Positions 25,986 through 34,507 of a stretch of DNA of 64,000 nucleotides are shown one piece after another. The notes below the pieces were generated by a model, which was given only the letters and a program-made list of their open reading frames with translations, was not told the origin of the DNA and did not search any database. A program made the translations under genes and the position numbers. Each line of letters begins with the position of its first letter. Within the stretch, counting starts at the first letter, position 1. Source of the DNA: an uncultured Collinsella sp. (lineage in GTDB: Bacteria > Actinomycetota > Coriobacteriia > Coriobacteriales > Coriobacteriaceae); the NCBI GenBank assembly GCA_905197665.1, contig CAJJZP010000004.1, positions 62,001 to 126,000 of the forward strand. Reading direction: 5' to 3'.

Positions 25986-26070
25986 GGGTTCGAATCCCAT
26001 GAAATGGGCCCAAAAAAGAAAGGCTCCCATTGCTGGGAGCCTATCAAATCAGTGGTGGGCGATGAGGGAT
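25986..26070. repeat. 85-bp direct repeat, copy 1 (tRNA-Val 3' fragment plus hairpin)
   Basis: Starts GGGTTCGAATCCCATG, contains the hairpin GGCTCCCATTGCTGGGAGCC and ends TGGTGGGCGATGAGGGAT, which is the 3' end of the tRNA-Val found at 26237-26312. It matches copy 2 at both ends and in the middle TGGGCCCA. Confidence 0.75.
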
Positions 26071-26169
26071 GTCGCGTGCGGCTGACGCCGCCCGCTTTCG
26101 CTTCGGGCCTGCGGCCCTCGCGTGCTGCGCTGGAAAACGTTTCGCGTTTCCTCAGCTTCGCACCCTGTC

Positions 26170-26254
26170 GGGTTCGAATCCCATGCGCTGGGCCCAAACA
26201 AAAACGGTCCCCTTGCGAGGACCGTTTCCAATTCAATGGTGGGCGATGAGGGAT
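26170..26254. repeat. 85-bp direct repeat, copy 2 (overlaps the intact tRNA-Val)
   Basis: Same layout and same length as copy 1: GGGTTCGAATCCCATG, TGGGCCCA, a hairpin (ACGGTCC...GGACCGT, likely the tRNA-Val terminator) and the tRNA-Val 3' end. Confidence 0.75.
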
Positions 26255-26312
26255 TCGAACCCCCAGCCTTGTGCGTGTAAAGCACCTGCGCTAACCGTTG
26301 CGCCAATCGCCC
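26237..26312 (-). tRNA. tRNA-Val (anticodon TAC)
   Basis: On the - strand the cloverleaf is complete: acceptor GGGCGAT/ATCGCCC, anticodon stem-loop GTGC-TTTACAC-GCAC, T-arm GGGGGTTCGAATCCCTC and an encoded CCA end. Confidence 0.95.
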
Positions 26313-26499
26313 GTGCGGAGAGAGTATAGCAAAACAATCGCCTCATTCACCTCATATCCATTAAAGGTAACCGACGCGTGTCACAGCGGAGCTGATTCAG
26401 TTGAGATTGCCTGAACATTCCGCCCCTCTTTACGCCCTCGGGTATACTCAAAAGCTACTGATTCGATTTGATGCCCAGCAACAGCAGAGGGGATAGTAT

Positions 26500-28380
26500 A
26501 TGTGCGGTTTTGTCGGTTTTGTCGGTGGGACGGATAACCAATCCGAGGTGCTCACCAAGATGATGGACCGCATCGTCCATCGTGGTCCCGACATGGGCGG
26601 TCAGTTTATCGACGGCCGCGTTGCCCTCGGCTTCCGCCGCTTGTCGATCCTCGACCTGACCGAGGCTGGCGCCCAACCTATGGCCAACGAGGACGGTAGC
26701 GTCGTCATTGTCTTCAACGGCGAGATCTACAACTTCCAAGAACTCCGTTCCGAGCTCGAGGCCAAGGGCTACAAGTTCCACTGCGGCGCCGACACCGAGA
26801 GCCTTCTGCACGGCTACGAGGAGTGGGGCGAGGCCGTACTCGATCGCCTGCGCGGCATGTACGCCTTCGTCATCTGGGACAAGAAGAAGAACAAGCTCTT
26901 TGGCGCCCGCGATATCTTTGGCATCAAGCCGCTCTACTACTATCCCATGGCCGATGCGGGCGACGGCGCTCCGGGCGTGCTCTTTGGCTCCGAGATCAAG
27001 AGCTTCCTGGACTACCCGCACTTCCACAAGGCGGTCAACAAAAAGGCCCTGCGTCCGTACATGACGCTGCAGTATTCGGCAACCGAGGAGACTTTCTTCG
27101 AGGGTGTCTACAAGCTGCCGCCGGCGCATTACTTTACCGTAGACATCCCGACCGGCAAGATGAACATCGAGCGCTATTGGGATTGCGATTACTCTGCCGT
27201 CGAGAAGCCGTTCGAGGAGTACGTCGACGAGCTGGACGAGGTCGTGCACGAGAGCGTCGAGGCCCATCGCATCGCTGATGTTAAGGTCGCTTCGTTCCTC
27301 TCCGGCGGCGTCGACTCCAGCTATATCGCCGCTTGTCTCATGCCCGACAAGACCTTCTCGGTGGGCTTCGATTACAAGAATTTCAACGAGACCAACTACG
27401 CCAAGGAACTTTCTGACAAGCTCGGCGTCGAGAATGTCCGCAAGATGATAACCGCCGACGAGTTCTTCGGTGCGCTCGAGGACATCCAGTATCACATGGA
27501 CGAGCCGCAGTCCAACCTGTCTTCCGTGCCGCTGTGGTTCTTGGCCGAGATGGCCCGCAAGGACGTCACCGTCGTGCTTTCGGGCGAAGGCGCCGACGAG
27601 CTCTTTGGCGGCTACGCCTACTACGAGGACACGGTCCCAGTCCGCAAGTACAAAAAGATGGTGCCGCTGCCCATCCGTCGCGCGCTCGGTAACCTGGCGC
27701 TGCATATGCCGTACTTCAAGGGCCATAACTTCCTGGTCAAGGGTGCCGAGATCCCTGAGAAGTCGTTCCTGGGACAGGCTCTGGTATGGCCGGAGCGCGA
27801 GGTCGACGGCGTGCTCAAGCCCGAGTACAACACCGGCGATGGCGCCTTCGAGCTTGCCGCTCCCATCTATGCGCGCGTGAAGGGTCAGCCCGAGCTGGTC
27901 AAGAAGCAGTACCTGGACATGAACATGTGGCTTCCGGGCGACATTCTGCTCAAGGCCGACAAGATGTGCATGGCGCACTCGCTGGAGCTGCGCGTGCCCT
28001 TCCTGGACCGCAAAGTCATGGAGTTCGCCGAGCACATTCCCGACCGCTACCGCATCAACGAGAACGGCAACAAACAGGTACTCCGCCACGCTGCCAACAA
28101 GTCGCTGCCCGATGAGTGGGCCACCCGTCCCAAGGTGGGCTTCCCGGTGCCGATTGTCTACTGGCTGCGCGAGCAAAAGTGGTACGACTATGTCAAGGAG
28201 TACTTCACCGCGCCGTGGGCAAGCGAGTTCTTCGATACCGACGAGCTCATGCACCTGCTCGATCTGCACTTTGCGGGCAAGGGCGATTTCCAGCGCAAGA
28301 TCTATACGCCGCTCGTGTTCCTGGTGTGGTACAAGCGCTTCTTTATCGACGAGGACCAGCCCGCTGTTCAGGCTGCCTAG
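26500..28380 (+). CDS. asnB: Asparagine synthase (glutamine-hydrolysing)
   Basis: The 626-residue protein begins MCGFVGFVGG, so Cys2 can act as the glutaminase nucleophile after removal of Met. The N-terminal glutaminase domain (VFNGEIYNFQELR) is followed by the synthetase domain with the PP-loop VASFLSGGVDSSYIAACLM and VVLSGEGADELFGGY. It converts aspartate and glutamine to asparagine and glutamate using ATP. CAGAGGGG precedes the ATG. It stands alone, with a terminator after it. Confidence 0.96.
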   Translation: MCGFVGFVGGTDNQSEVLTKMMDRIVHRGPDMGGQFIDGRVALGFRRLSILDLTEAGAQPMANEDGSVVIVFNGEIYNFQELRSELEAKGYKFHCGADTESLLHGYEEWGEAVLDRLRGMYAFVIWDKKKNKLFGARDIFGIKPLYYYPMADAGDGAPGVLFGSEIKSFLDYPHFHKAVNKKALRPYMTLQYSATEETFFEGVYKLPPAHYFTVDIPTGKMNIERYWDCDYSAVEKPFEEYVDELDEVVHESVEAHRIADVKVASFLSGGVDSSYIAACLMPDKTFSVGFDYKNFNETNYAKELSDKLGVENVRKMITADEFFGALEDIQYHMDEPQSNLSSVPLWFLAEMARKDVTVVLSGEGADELFGGYAYYEDTVPVRKYKKMVPLPIRRALGNLALHMPYFKGHNFLVKGAEIPEKSFLGQALVWPEREVDGVLKPEYNTGDGAFELAAPIYARVKGQPELVKKQYLDMNMWLPGDILLKADKMCMAHSLELRVPFLDRKVMEFAEHIPDRYRINENGNKQVLRHAANKSLPDEWATRPKVGFPVPIVYWLREQKWYDYVKEYFTAPWASEFFDTDELMHLLDLHFAGKGDFQRKIYTPLVFLVWYKRFFIDEDQPAVQAA

Positions 28381-28405
28381 CCTCGGCTTACGAACGCCTG
28401 CGCGT

Positions 28406-28430
28406 AACGGCTCCTCCGGGAGCCGTTTTT
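28406..28430 (+). terminator. Terminator after asnB
   Basis: AACGGCTCC-TCC-GGGAGCCGTTTTT. Confidence 0.9.
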
Positions 28431-28492
28431 GCGTGGGTGCGTTTCAGTTACTATAAAAACCGTCCCTGCCAAATGGCTGAGAAAGGTGAAAG

Positions 28493-30055
28493 ATGCACCA
28501 TTCGGATTCCGCGACCGTGACCACGGTCGATACGCTTGCCAAGCTTCTCGATGTGTGCGGCGAGCTGCGCGCATCAGAGCAGGTTGACGAGCGTGCCGTG
28601 ACCGGCTGCTCGTTTGATTCGCGTACGGTCTCGGCGGGTGACGTGTTCTTTTGCAAAGGCACTGCCTTTAAGCCCGCGTTTTTGAGCATGGCGCTCGATG
28701 CGGGCGCCGTCGCATTTGTGTGCGAGGAGTCGCTGGTCGAGTCTCTGGAGCCGCTGGCGCAGGAGAGCGGTGCTGCGATGCTGGTTGTTGATAGCGTTCG
28801 CACGGCCATGGCCCTGTTGCCGCCGGAGGTCTACGACCGTCCCGACCACGACGTCAAGATCGTGGGTATCACCGGTACCAAGGGAAAGACCACGACCGCT
28901 TTTATGCTCCAGTCCATCATCAAAGCGGCGGGCGAGTCCTGCGGCATGATCGGCTCAGTGAACACCGACGATGGTATCGAGTGCTACGAGAGCACCAATA
29001 CTACGCCCGAGGCCCCAGAGGTCTGGCGCCATATCGCCAACTGCCGCACGTCAGGTCGCCAGTCCATGGTCATGGAGGTCTCGAGCCAGGCGCTCAAGTA
29101 CCAACGCGTCGAGAATCTGCCGTTTGACGTGGCGTGCTTCCTCAACATCGGCCGTGACCACATCTCACCGATCGAACACCCCACGTTTGAGGATTATTTT
29201 GAGAGCAAACTCAGGATCTTTGACCAGGCAAAGACCGCCGTGGTGAATCTGGGCACCGAAGAGGTTGACCGTGTGTTGGAGGCAGCGTCGACGGCCGAGC
29301 GCTTGGTGACCGTTGGCGTCGAGCATCCCGAGGCAAGCCTGTGGGCGAGCGATGTGCGCATGGTCGGCTTTAACATCGAGTTTAACCTGCATGGCCTGTG
29401 TGCCGACGAGTCCGAGGCGGGGGAGAAGGTCCTGCTGGGCATCGCGGGCGACTTTAACGTGGAAAACGCGCTGGTCGCTATCGCCGCTGCGCGCGAGATC
29501 GGCATCGGTATCGAGGCTATCAAGAAGGGCCTCTCCAAACTGCGTGTGCCGGGCCGTATGGAGGTCGTGGAGTCGAAGGACGGCCGCGTGATCTGCGTCG
29601 TTGACTATGCGCACAACCAGCTTTCGTTCCGTTCGCTTTTCTCGTCGGTCAAGCGCGCGTTTCCCGCTAGTCCAGTCATTGCAGTGTTTGGCGCTGCCGG
29701 CGGCAAGGCGCAGGAGCGCCGCGAGCAGCTTCCGCGCGAGGCCGCACCATATTCCGACCTGATGATCTTTGCCAACGAGGACCCGGCTCACGAGGACCCG
29801 ATGAAGGTCTGTCGCGAGCTTGCCGAGCATGTTCCCGACGATACGCCGAACAAGATCATCCTCGACCGCGAAGCCGCTGTGCATGCGGCGTTCAAGGCGG
29901 CGCGCGAGGAGTACGTCAACCCCGATGCTCCCACCATTGTCTTGCTGCTGGCAAAGGGTGACGAGGAGCTCATGCACGTGGGCGACGAGTTCGTGCCCAT
30001 CGAGAGCGACCTTTCGCTGGCCAATCGCCTGATCGATGTTACCCAGTTTGACTAA
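28493..30055 (+). CDS. murE: UDP-N-acetylmuramyl-tripeptide synthetase (MurE)
   Basis: A 520-residue Mur ligase: N-terminal FDSRTVSAGDVFFCKGTAFK, ATP loop VKIVGITGTKGKTTTAFMLQ, central STNTTPEAPEVWRHI, and C-terminal domain with FGAAGGKAQERRE. It adds the third residue to the peptidoglycan stem peptide. At the position of the DNPR motif of diaminopimelate-adding enzymes it reads NEDPAHEDP, closer to the DNPA form of lysine-type MurE, so L-lysine or L-ornithine is the likely substrate. This fits the ornithine/aspartate-containing walls I recall for Collinsella but is inference. GAAAGGTGAAAG precedes the ATG. Confidence 0.9.
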   Translation: MHHSDSATVTTVDTLAKLLDVCGELRASEQVDERAVTGCSFDSRTVSAGDVFFCKGTAFKPAFLSMALDAGAVAFVCEESLVESLEPLAQESGAAMLVVDSVRTAMALLPPEVYDRPDHDVKIVGITGTKGKTTTAFMLQSIIKAAGESCGMIGSVNTDDGIECYESTNTTPEAPEVWRHIANCRTSGRQSMVMEVSSQALKYQRVENLPFDVACFLNIGRDHISPIEHPTFEDYFESKLRIFDQAKTAVVNLGTEEVDRVLEAASTAERLVTVGVEHPEASLWASDVRMVGFNIEFNLHGLCADESEAGEKVLLGIAGDFNVENALVAIAAAREIGIGIEAIKKGLSKLRVPGRMEVVESKDGRVICVVDYAHNQLSFRSLFSSVKRAFPASPVIAVFGAAGGKAQERREQLPREAAPYSDLMIFANEDPAHEDPMKVCRELAEHVPDDTPNKIILDREAAVHAAFKAAREEYVNPDAPTIVLLLAKGDEELMHVGDEFVPIESDLSLANRLIDVTQFD

Positions 30056-30162
30056 TGAACCATGATGGCGGCGGCGCCCTGAGTGCGCTGTCGCCATAAG
30101 CGTGTTCCCTCAATCAAAACATGCCGTCCAAGTCCAAACCCTTCTACGTAAACGGAGTAACC

Positions 30163-31074
30163 ATGTCCCACAACACCCTGCCGACCGTTGCCGAGCTTTC
30201 GGGCGAGATGCGCGAGCGCTTGGCCAAGGTCAAGTACGTCTTTACCGACCTGGATGCCACGATGCTCGCGCCCGGCTCGTGCGTGCTGCGCGACAACGAC
30301 GGTAACCCCTCGACCAAACTCGTCGAGGCCGTCGTGGCACTTGCCCGCGCTGGTATTCAGGTGGTTCCCACCTCGGGCCGCAACCGTACCATGATCCACG
30401 AGGATGCGCGCGTGCTCGGCCTCAACTCCTACATCGGTGAGATGGGCGGCCTGGTCATGTACGACCTCAAAGCCAACGATTGGGAGTATCTGACCGGCGA
30501 CATGCCCTACGACCCCTCTTGCGGTCTCACGCCGCACCAGGTGATCGAGCAGACCGGCGTGTGCGAGAAGATCCTCGCCCGCTGGCCGCACAAGGTCGAG
30601 TATCACAACGACATGTCGACCGGCTACAAGTACCGCGAGGTCACCGTCGGCATGCGCGGCGACATCCCCGATGACGAGGCGCAGGCCATCCTCGACGAGG
30701 CCGGCTGCGGCCTGGTGTGGGCCTGTAACGGTCACCTGACGCATCTGTCCAAGCCGACGACGCTCGAGCTCGATCGCGTCGAGGACGGTCGCGCGTTTAA
30801 CATCAATCCCGCCGGCCTCAACAAGGGCGTTGCCATCGCGCGCTTCTGCGAGCACCTGGGGATCGAGCGCGAGGAAACGCTCGCGCTCGGCGATTCCGAG
30901 TCCGACTTCTACATGGCCGATCACGTGGGCACGTTCTGCCTGGTCGAGAATGGCCTGACGAGCGCCGGCGCGCCCGAGTTCCTGGCTGCTTGCGAGAACG
31001 CTTTCGTTACGCGCGGCAAAATTGTCGACGGTTGGGCGGCGACGGCAGAGCTGCTGGTCGCGGCGCGTTCGTAG
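30163..31074 (+). CDS. HAD-superfamily (Cof/IIB type) phosphatase
   Basis: The 303-residue protein shows the HAD motifs: VFTDLDATMLAPGS (motif I, nucleophile and acid Asp), VPTSGRNRTM (motif II), NKGVAIARF (motif III Lys) and LALGDSESDFYMAD (motif IV). It resembles the phosphoglycolate/mannosyl-phosphoglycerate/sucrose-phosphate phosphatase branch. The substrate is unknown. Start 30163 follows AACGGAG; the frame is open 42 bases upstream. It lies 107 bp after murE and 51 bp before murI. Confidence 0.82.
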   Translation: MSHNTLPTVAELSGEMRERLAKVKYVFTDLDATMLAPGSCVLRDNDGNPSTKLVEAVVALARAGIQVVPTSGRNRTMIHEDARVLGLNSYIGEMGGLVMYDLKANDWEYLTGDMPYDPSCGLTPHQVIEQTGVCEKILARWPHKVEYHNDMSTGYKYREVTVGMRGDIPDDEAQAILDEAGCGLVWACNGHLTHLSKPTTLELDRVEDGRAFNINPAGLNKGVAIARFCEHLGIEREETLALGDSESDFYMADHVGTFCLVENGLTSAGAPEFLAACENAFVTRGKIVDGWAATAELLVAARS

Positions 31075-31125
31075 CGCGGCGTCGCCGCACTTGGACATGT
31101 CTTTTCGAGAGAGACTGGTGAGGTA

Positions 31126-32010
31126 ATGTCCGATATCGAGAATCCGACAGGCGACACGCGCCCGATTGGCGTGTTCGATTCTGGTTTGGGCGGTCTGACG
31201 GTTGCGCGCGCCATCGCGACGGTGCTGCCGCACGAGTCCGTCTACTACTTCGGCGACACCAAACGCTGCCCCTACGGCACGCGCACCGAGGATGAGGTGC
31301 GCTCGTTTGCGTTGCAGGCGGGCCGTTGGCTGTCGAAGCACGACGTCAAGATTATGGTCATCGCCTGCAACACGGCGACAGCTGCGGCCTTGCGTCTGGC
31401 CCAGCAGGTGCTCGACGTTCCCGTGATCGGCGTGATCGCGCCGGGTGCCCGTGCGGCAATCAACAGCACCCGTTCGCGTCGCGTGGGCGTGCTCGCCACC
31501 AACCTCACCATTCGCTCGGGCGCCTACACGCGCGCCATTCAGGATCTAGATGCCGGCGTCGATGTATACGGTTGTCCTGCCTCGAGCTTTGTCGAGGTTG
31601 TCGAACACGAGCTCGCCTCGGGCGCGCATCTGCAAGAGCAGTGGCTCGAGAACGAGGACATCTTCGATACGCCAGCCGTGCGAGCGCTGGTCGGCGCAAC
31701 GGTTGAGCCGCTGCGCGATCGCGGAATCGATACCGTGGTGCTCGGCTGTACGCACTTTCCGCTGCTCGTGGGGCCTATTCGCCATGCGCTGGGGCCCGGG
31801 GTGCGTGTGGTGAGTTCCGCCGAGGAGACTACGCGCGAGCTGACCGATATCCTCACGCGCCGCGAGCAGCTGGCGGGCGACGCTGCCGAGCCTCAGCATC
31901 GCTTTGCGACGACGGCCGATAACATTGCCGAGTTTGCGGTGGCGGGTAGCTTTATCTTTGGCCAGCCGCTCAAGAGCATCGAACATATTGATATCGACGA
32001 ACTGAAATAG
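31126..32010 (+). CDS. murI: Glutamate racemase
   Basis: A 294-residue racemase with both catalytic cysteines: VIACNTATAAALRL and VVLGCTHFPLL. The N-terminus is PIGVFDSGLGGLTVARAI and FGDTKRCPYG follows. It makes D-glutamate for peptidoglycan and therefore works one step before murE in the same region. GGTGAGG precedes the ATG. The C-terminus extends beyond the core by about 20 residues with no recognised motif. Confidence 0.95.
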   Translation: MSDIENPTGDTRPIGVFDSGLGGLTVARAIATVLPHESVYYFGDTKRCPYGTRTEDEVRSFALQAGRWLSKHDVKIMVIACNTATAAALRLAQQVLDVPVIGVIAPGARAAINSTRSRRVGVLATNLTIRSGAYTRAIQDLDAGVDVYGCPASSFVEVVEHELASGAHLQEQWLENEDIFDTPAVRALVGATVEPLRDRGIDTVVLGCTHFPLLVGPIRHALGPGVRVVSSAEETTRELTDILTRREQLAGDAAEPQHRFATTADNIAEFAVAGSFIFGQPLKSIEHIDIDELK

Positions 32011-32065
32011 ATGTAGGGTTACCGTCCAAAGACTTGCCCTCTTCTTCTGCCGAAAGGATATTTCT

Positions 32066-32791
32066 ATGGAGTACATGCAGGTCAACCGCGCCAACGGCCG
32101 TGCCGCCAATGAACTGCGCCCCGTCAAGCTCACCCGTGGCGTCATGAAGCACGCCCACGGCTCGTGTTTTGCCGAGTTCGGTGACACGCGCGTGTTGTGC
32201 GCCGCCACAATCGAGGAGGGCGTGCCGGGCTGGCGAAAGGGAGCTAAGGCCGGCTGGGTAACCGCAGAGTATGCCATGCTGCCGGCGTCGACCGGCAAGC
32301 GCTGCAAGCGCGAGCACGCCAACCGCAAGGGTCGCTCCATGGAGATCGAGCGCCTCATTGGCCGCAGCCTGCGTACCGTCGTCAACATGAAGGCGCTCGG
32401 CGAGTACACCGTCACCGTCGACTGCGATGTGATTCAGGCCGATGGCGGCACGCGTACAGCGAGCATCACCGGCGCCTGGGTGGCGCTGCACGACGCCCTC
32501 GCCATGTGGGTCGAGGCGGGCAAGATCGAGCGCATCCCGCTTACCGGCCAGGTGGCTGCAATCTCCATGGGCGTTGTCGACGGCAATACGCTGCTTGACC
32601 TCGATTATTCCGAGGACAGCCATGCCGAAGTCGACATGAACCTCGTCGCCACCGACACCGGTGAGATGATCGAGCTCCAGGGCACTGGCGAGCAGGCGCC
32701 CTTTGACCGTAAGCGCCTCAACGCCCTGCTCGACTTGGGCGACAAAGGCATCGCCGAGCTCATCGAGCTTCAGCGCCAAGCCATCGCCTAA
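32066..32791 (+). CDS. rph: Ribonuclease PH
   Basis: A 241-residue phosphorolytic 3' exoribonuclease: NELRPVKLTRGVMKHAHGSC, GWVTAEYAMLPAST, RKGRSMEIERLIGRSLR and DCDVIQADGGTRTASITGA. It trims tRNA 3' ends and forms hexameric rings. CGAAAGGATATTTCT precedes the ATG. The order murI-rph-rdgB is common in Gram-positive genomes. The stop codon is followed at once by the second copy of the 52-bp dispersed repeat. Confidence 0.96.
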   Translation: MEYMQVNRANGRAANELRPVKLTRGVMKHAHGSCFAEFGDTRVLCAATIEEGVPGWRKGAKAGWVTAEYAMLPASTGKRCKREHANRKGRSMEIERLIGRSLRTVVNMKALGEYTVTVDCDVIQADGGTRTASITGAWVALHDALAMWVEAGKIERIPLTGQVAAISMGVVDGNTLLDLDYSEDSHAEVDMNLVATDTGEMIELQGTGEQAPFDRKRLNALLDLGDKGIAELIELQRQAIA

Positions 32792-32843
32792 CCTGCCAAA
32801 AAGGGACAGGTTTATTTTGGCAGGTTTTATCTGGGAAAACGTC
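32792..32843. repeat. 52-bp dispersed repeat, copy 2 (GGGACAGG core)
   Basis: CCTGCCAAAAAGGGACAGG...TTTTGGCAGG, perfectly self-complementary at its ends, matching 2519-2570 and likewise starting at the base after a stop codon. Confidence 0.85.
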
Positions 32844-32934
32844 GAAGTATAAGACTGCCGTTGATTGAGAGGGGAGAGGCGGAGGCCCTCGTCGCCCTCG
32901 GCGCGGCATTGCTATAGAGACAAGGAGACCACTC

Positions 32935-33576
32935 ATGGCACTTGAGAAGATCGACATCGACACCCTCGACCCGGCGGCGACCATCGTCGTGGCAACGGGC
33001 AACGCCCATAAGCTCACCGAGATCGAGGCCATTTTGGGCAAGGTCATGCCCGAGGTTCGCTTTGTGGCGCTCGGCCAGCTGGGCGATTTTGAGGACCCCG
33101 AGGAAAACGGCACGACGTTTTTGGAGAACGCCATCATCAAGGCGCAGGCTGCCGTCGAAGAGACGGGGCTCATGGCCATTGCCGACGATTCGGGCCTGGT
33201 CGTCGACGCACTGGACGGTGAGCCCGGTGTGTATAGCGCGCGCTACGCGGGCGTTCACGGCGACGATACCGCCAACAACGCCAAGCTGCTCGTGAATCTG
33301 GAGGGCGTGGCCGACGAGGACCGCACTGCGCGCTTTATGAGCGTCGTCGCGCTCATCGATACGGACGGCCTGGTCACCTATGGCGAGGGCGCCTGCGAGG
33401 GCGTTATCGCGCACGAGGGTCGCGGCGATCACGGCTTTGGCTACGACCCGCTGTTCCTGCCGGTCGATACGCCGGGCAAGACTATGGCCGAGCTCACGGC
33501 GGACGAGAAGAACGCCATCAGCCATCGATTCCATGCGCTCGAGCACCTATCCGCCAAACTGACGGGCGAGGAGTAA
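32935..33576 (+). CDS. rdgB: Non-canonical purine NTP pyrophosphatase (ITPase/HAM1)
   Basis: The 213-residue protein shows VVATGNAHKLTEIEAIL, the metal site TGLMAIADDSGLVVDALDGE, YSARYAG and GFGYDPLFLP, all expected for RdgB/HAM1. It removes dITP and XTP from the nucleotide pool. ACAAGGAGACC lies before the ATG. dtd follows three bases after the stop, so the two are co-transcribed. Confidence 0.95.
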   Translation: MALEKIDIDTLDPAATIVVATGNAHKLTEIEAILGKVMPEVRFVALGQLGDFEDPEENGTTFLENAIIKAQAAVEETGLMAIADDSGLVVDALDGEPGVYSARYAGVHGDDTANNAKLLVNLEGVADEDRTARFMSVVALIDTDGLVTYGEGACEGVIAHEGRGDHGFGYDPLFLPVDTPGKTMAELTADEKNAISHRFHALEHLSAKLTGEE

Positions 33577-33579
33577 GCC

Positions 33580-34026
33580 GTGCGTGCGGTGGTGCAGCGC
33601 GTACTCAATGCCGGCGTGACAGTCGACGGCGAGTGCGTGGGCAAAATTGGGCGCGGCTATCTGGTGCTGTTGGGCGTGGGCCACGGCGACACGCGCGCCG
33701 AGGCTGATAAGCTGTGGGGCAAGCTCCGCGGCTTGCGTATTAACGAGGACGAGAACGGCAAGACCAACCTGGCACTTGCCGATGTCGACGGCGAGGTTCT
33801 CGTGGTGTCACAGTTCACGCTGTTCGCCGACTGCCGCCACGGCCGCCGTCCGTCGTTTACCGATGCAGGCGCCCCCGATGTTGCCAACGAGCTCTACGAG
33901 TACTTCCTGACGCTCGTTCGTCAAGATGTCGAACACGTGGCGCACGGCATCTTTGGCGCCGATATGAAAGTCGACTTGGTCAACGACGGCCCATTCACCA
34001 TCGTCTTGGACACCGATAGTCTTTAG
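33580..34026 (+). CDS. dtd: D-aminoacyl-tRNA deacylase
   Basis: From a GTG at 33580 the frame encodes 148 residues: MRAVVQRVLNAGVTVDGECV, the active-site SQFTLFADCRHGRRPSF and the C-terminal NDGPFTIVLDTDSL, which contains the NxP motif. It hydrolyses D-amino acids mischarged on tRNA. GGCGAGGAG at the end of rdgB supplies the ribosome-binding site. A hairpin terminator follows the stop. Confidence 0.94.
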   Translation: MRAVVQRVLNAGVTVDGECVGKIGRGYLVLLGVGHGDTRAEADKLWGKLRGLRINEDENGKTNLALADVDGEVLVVSQFTLFADCRHGRRPSFTDAGAPDVANELYEYFLTLVRQDVEHVAHGIFGADMKVDLVNDGPFTIVLDTDSL

Positions 34027-34054
34027 GTTACGCGGTTTTACCAAACCGCGTAAC
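34027..34054 (+). terminator. Hairpin after dtd (recurring GTTACGCGGTT stem)
   Basis: GTTACGCGGTTT-TACC-AAACCGCGTAAC. Nearly the same stem occurs after lysS at 38543. It has no T run. Confidence 0.6.
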
Positions 34055-34111
34055 AACTGGTCATGCGAGGTTGTCGTCTGGTACGTATTTGGACGGGGTT
34101 TATTTAGCTAC

Positions 34112-34141
34112 TTGCGTATGGCGGCAGCAGGGTGCTATAGT
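34112..34141 (+). promoter_or_regulatory. Likely promoter of veg-ispE
   Basis: TTGCGT, 18 bases, TATAGT. A small AGGGGTATTATCCCCT hairpin lies downstream in the leader. Confidence 0.5.
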
Positions 34142-34208
34142 ATTAGAGTTTTGTCTATCTTAGGGGTATTATCCCCTTTTTGAATTGCATCTTCTGGAGG
34201 CCCTGTTC

Positions 34209-34505
34209 ATGGAAGAGATGGAAGTCAATCACGTCGACGACATCCACGAGAAGCTGACCGATATGGTGGGCGATCGCGTTAAGGTGAAGGCCAACATGGG
34301 CCGCACCCGCGTCGTCGAGCGCATGGGCACCATCAAGAGCGTCCATCCGGCAGTCTTTATCGTCGAGGTCGACGAGCGCCGTGGCCGCAAGTCGCGTCAG
34401 TCCTACCAGTATATTGATGTTCTCACCGGCCAGGTCGAGCTGTTCGACCCCGAGAGCGGCGAGCACATTTTTACCCCGCTCGGCAATCAGCTCGAGGAGC
34501 ACTAG
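34209..34505 (+). CDS. veg: Veg family protein
   Basis: The 98-residue protein aligns by eye with Bacillus Veg: IHEKLTDMVGDRVKVKANMG, RTRVVERMGTIKSVHPAVFI and YQYIDVLTGQVELF. Veg promotes biofilm matrix expression in Bacillus; its role elsewhere is not known. CTGGAGG sits at the right distance from the ATG at 34209, so I reject an upstream TTG. ispE begins two bases after its stop, as in the conserved veg-ispE neighbourhood of Gram-positives. Confidence 0.88.
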   Translation: MEEMEVNHVDDIHEKLTDMVGDRVKVKANMGRTRVVERMGTIKSVHPAVFIVEVDERRGRKSRQSYQYIDVLTGQVELFDPESGEHIFTPLGNQLEEH

Positions 34506-34507
34506 CG

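Noticed and set aside
25986..26070. A second functional tRNA
   Set aside because: Only the T-arm and acceptor 3' side are present; there is no D-arm or anticodon stem.
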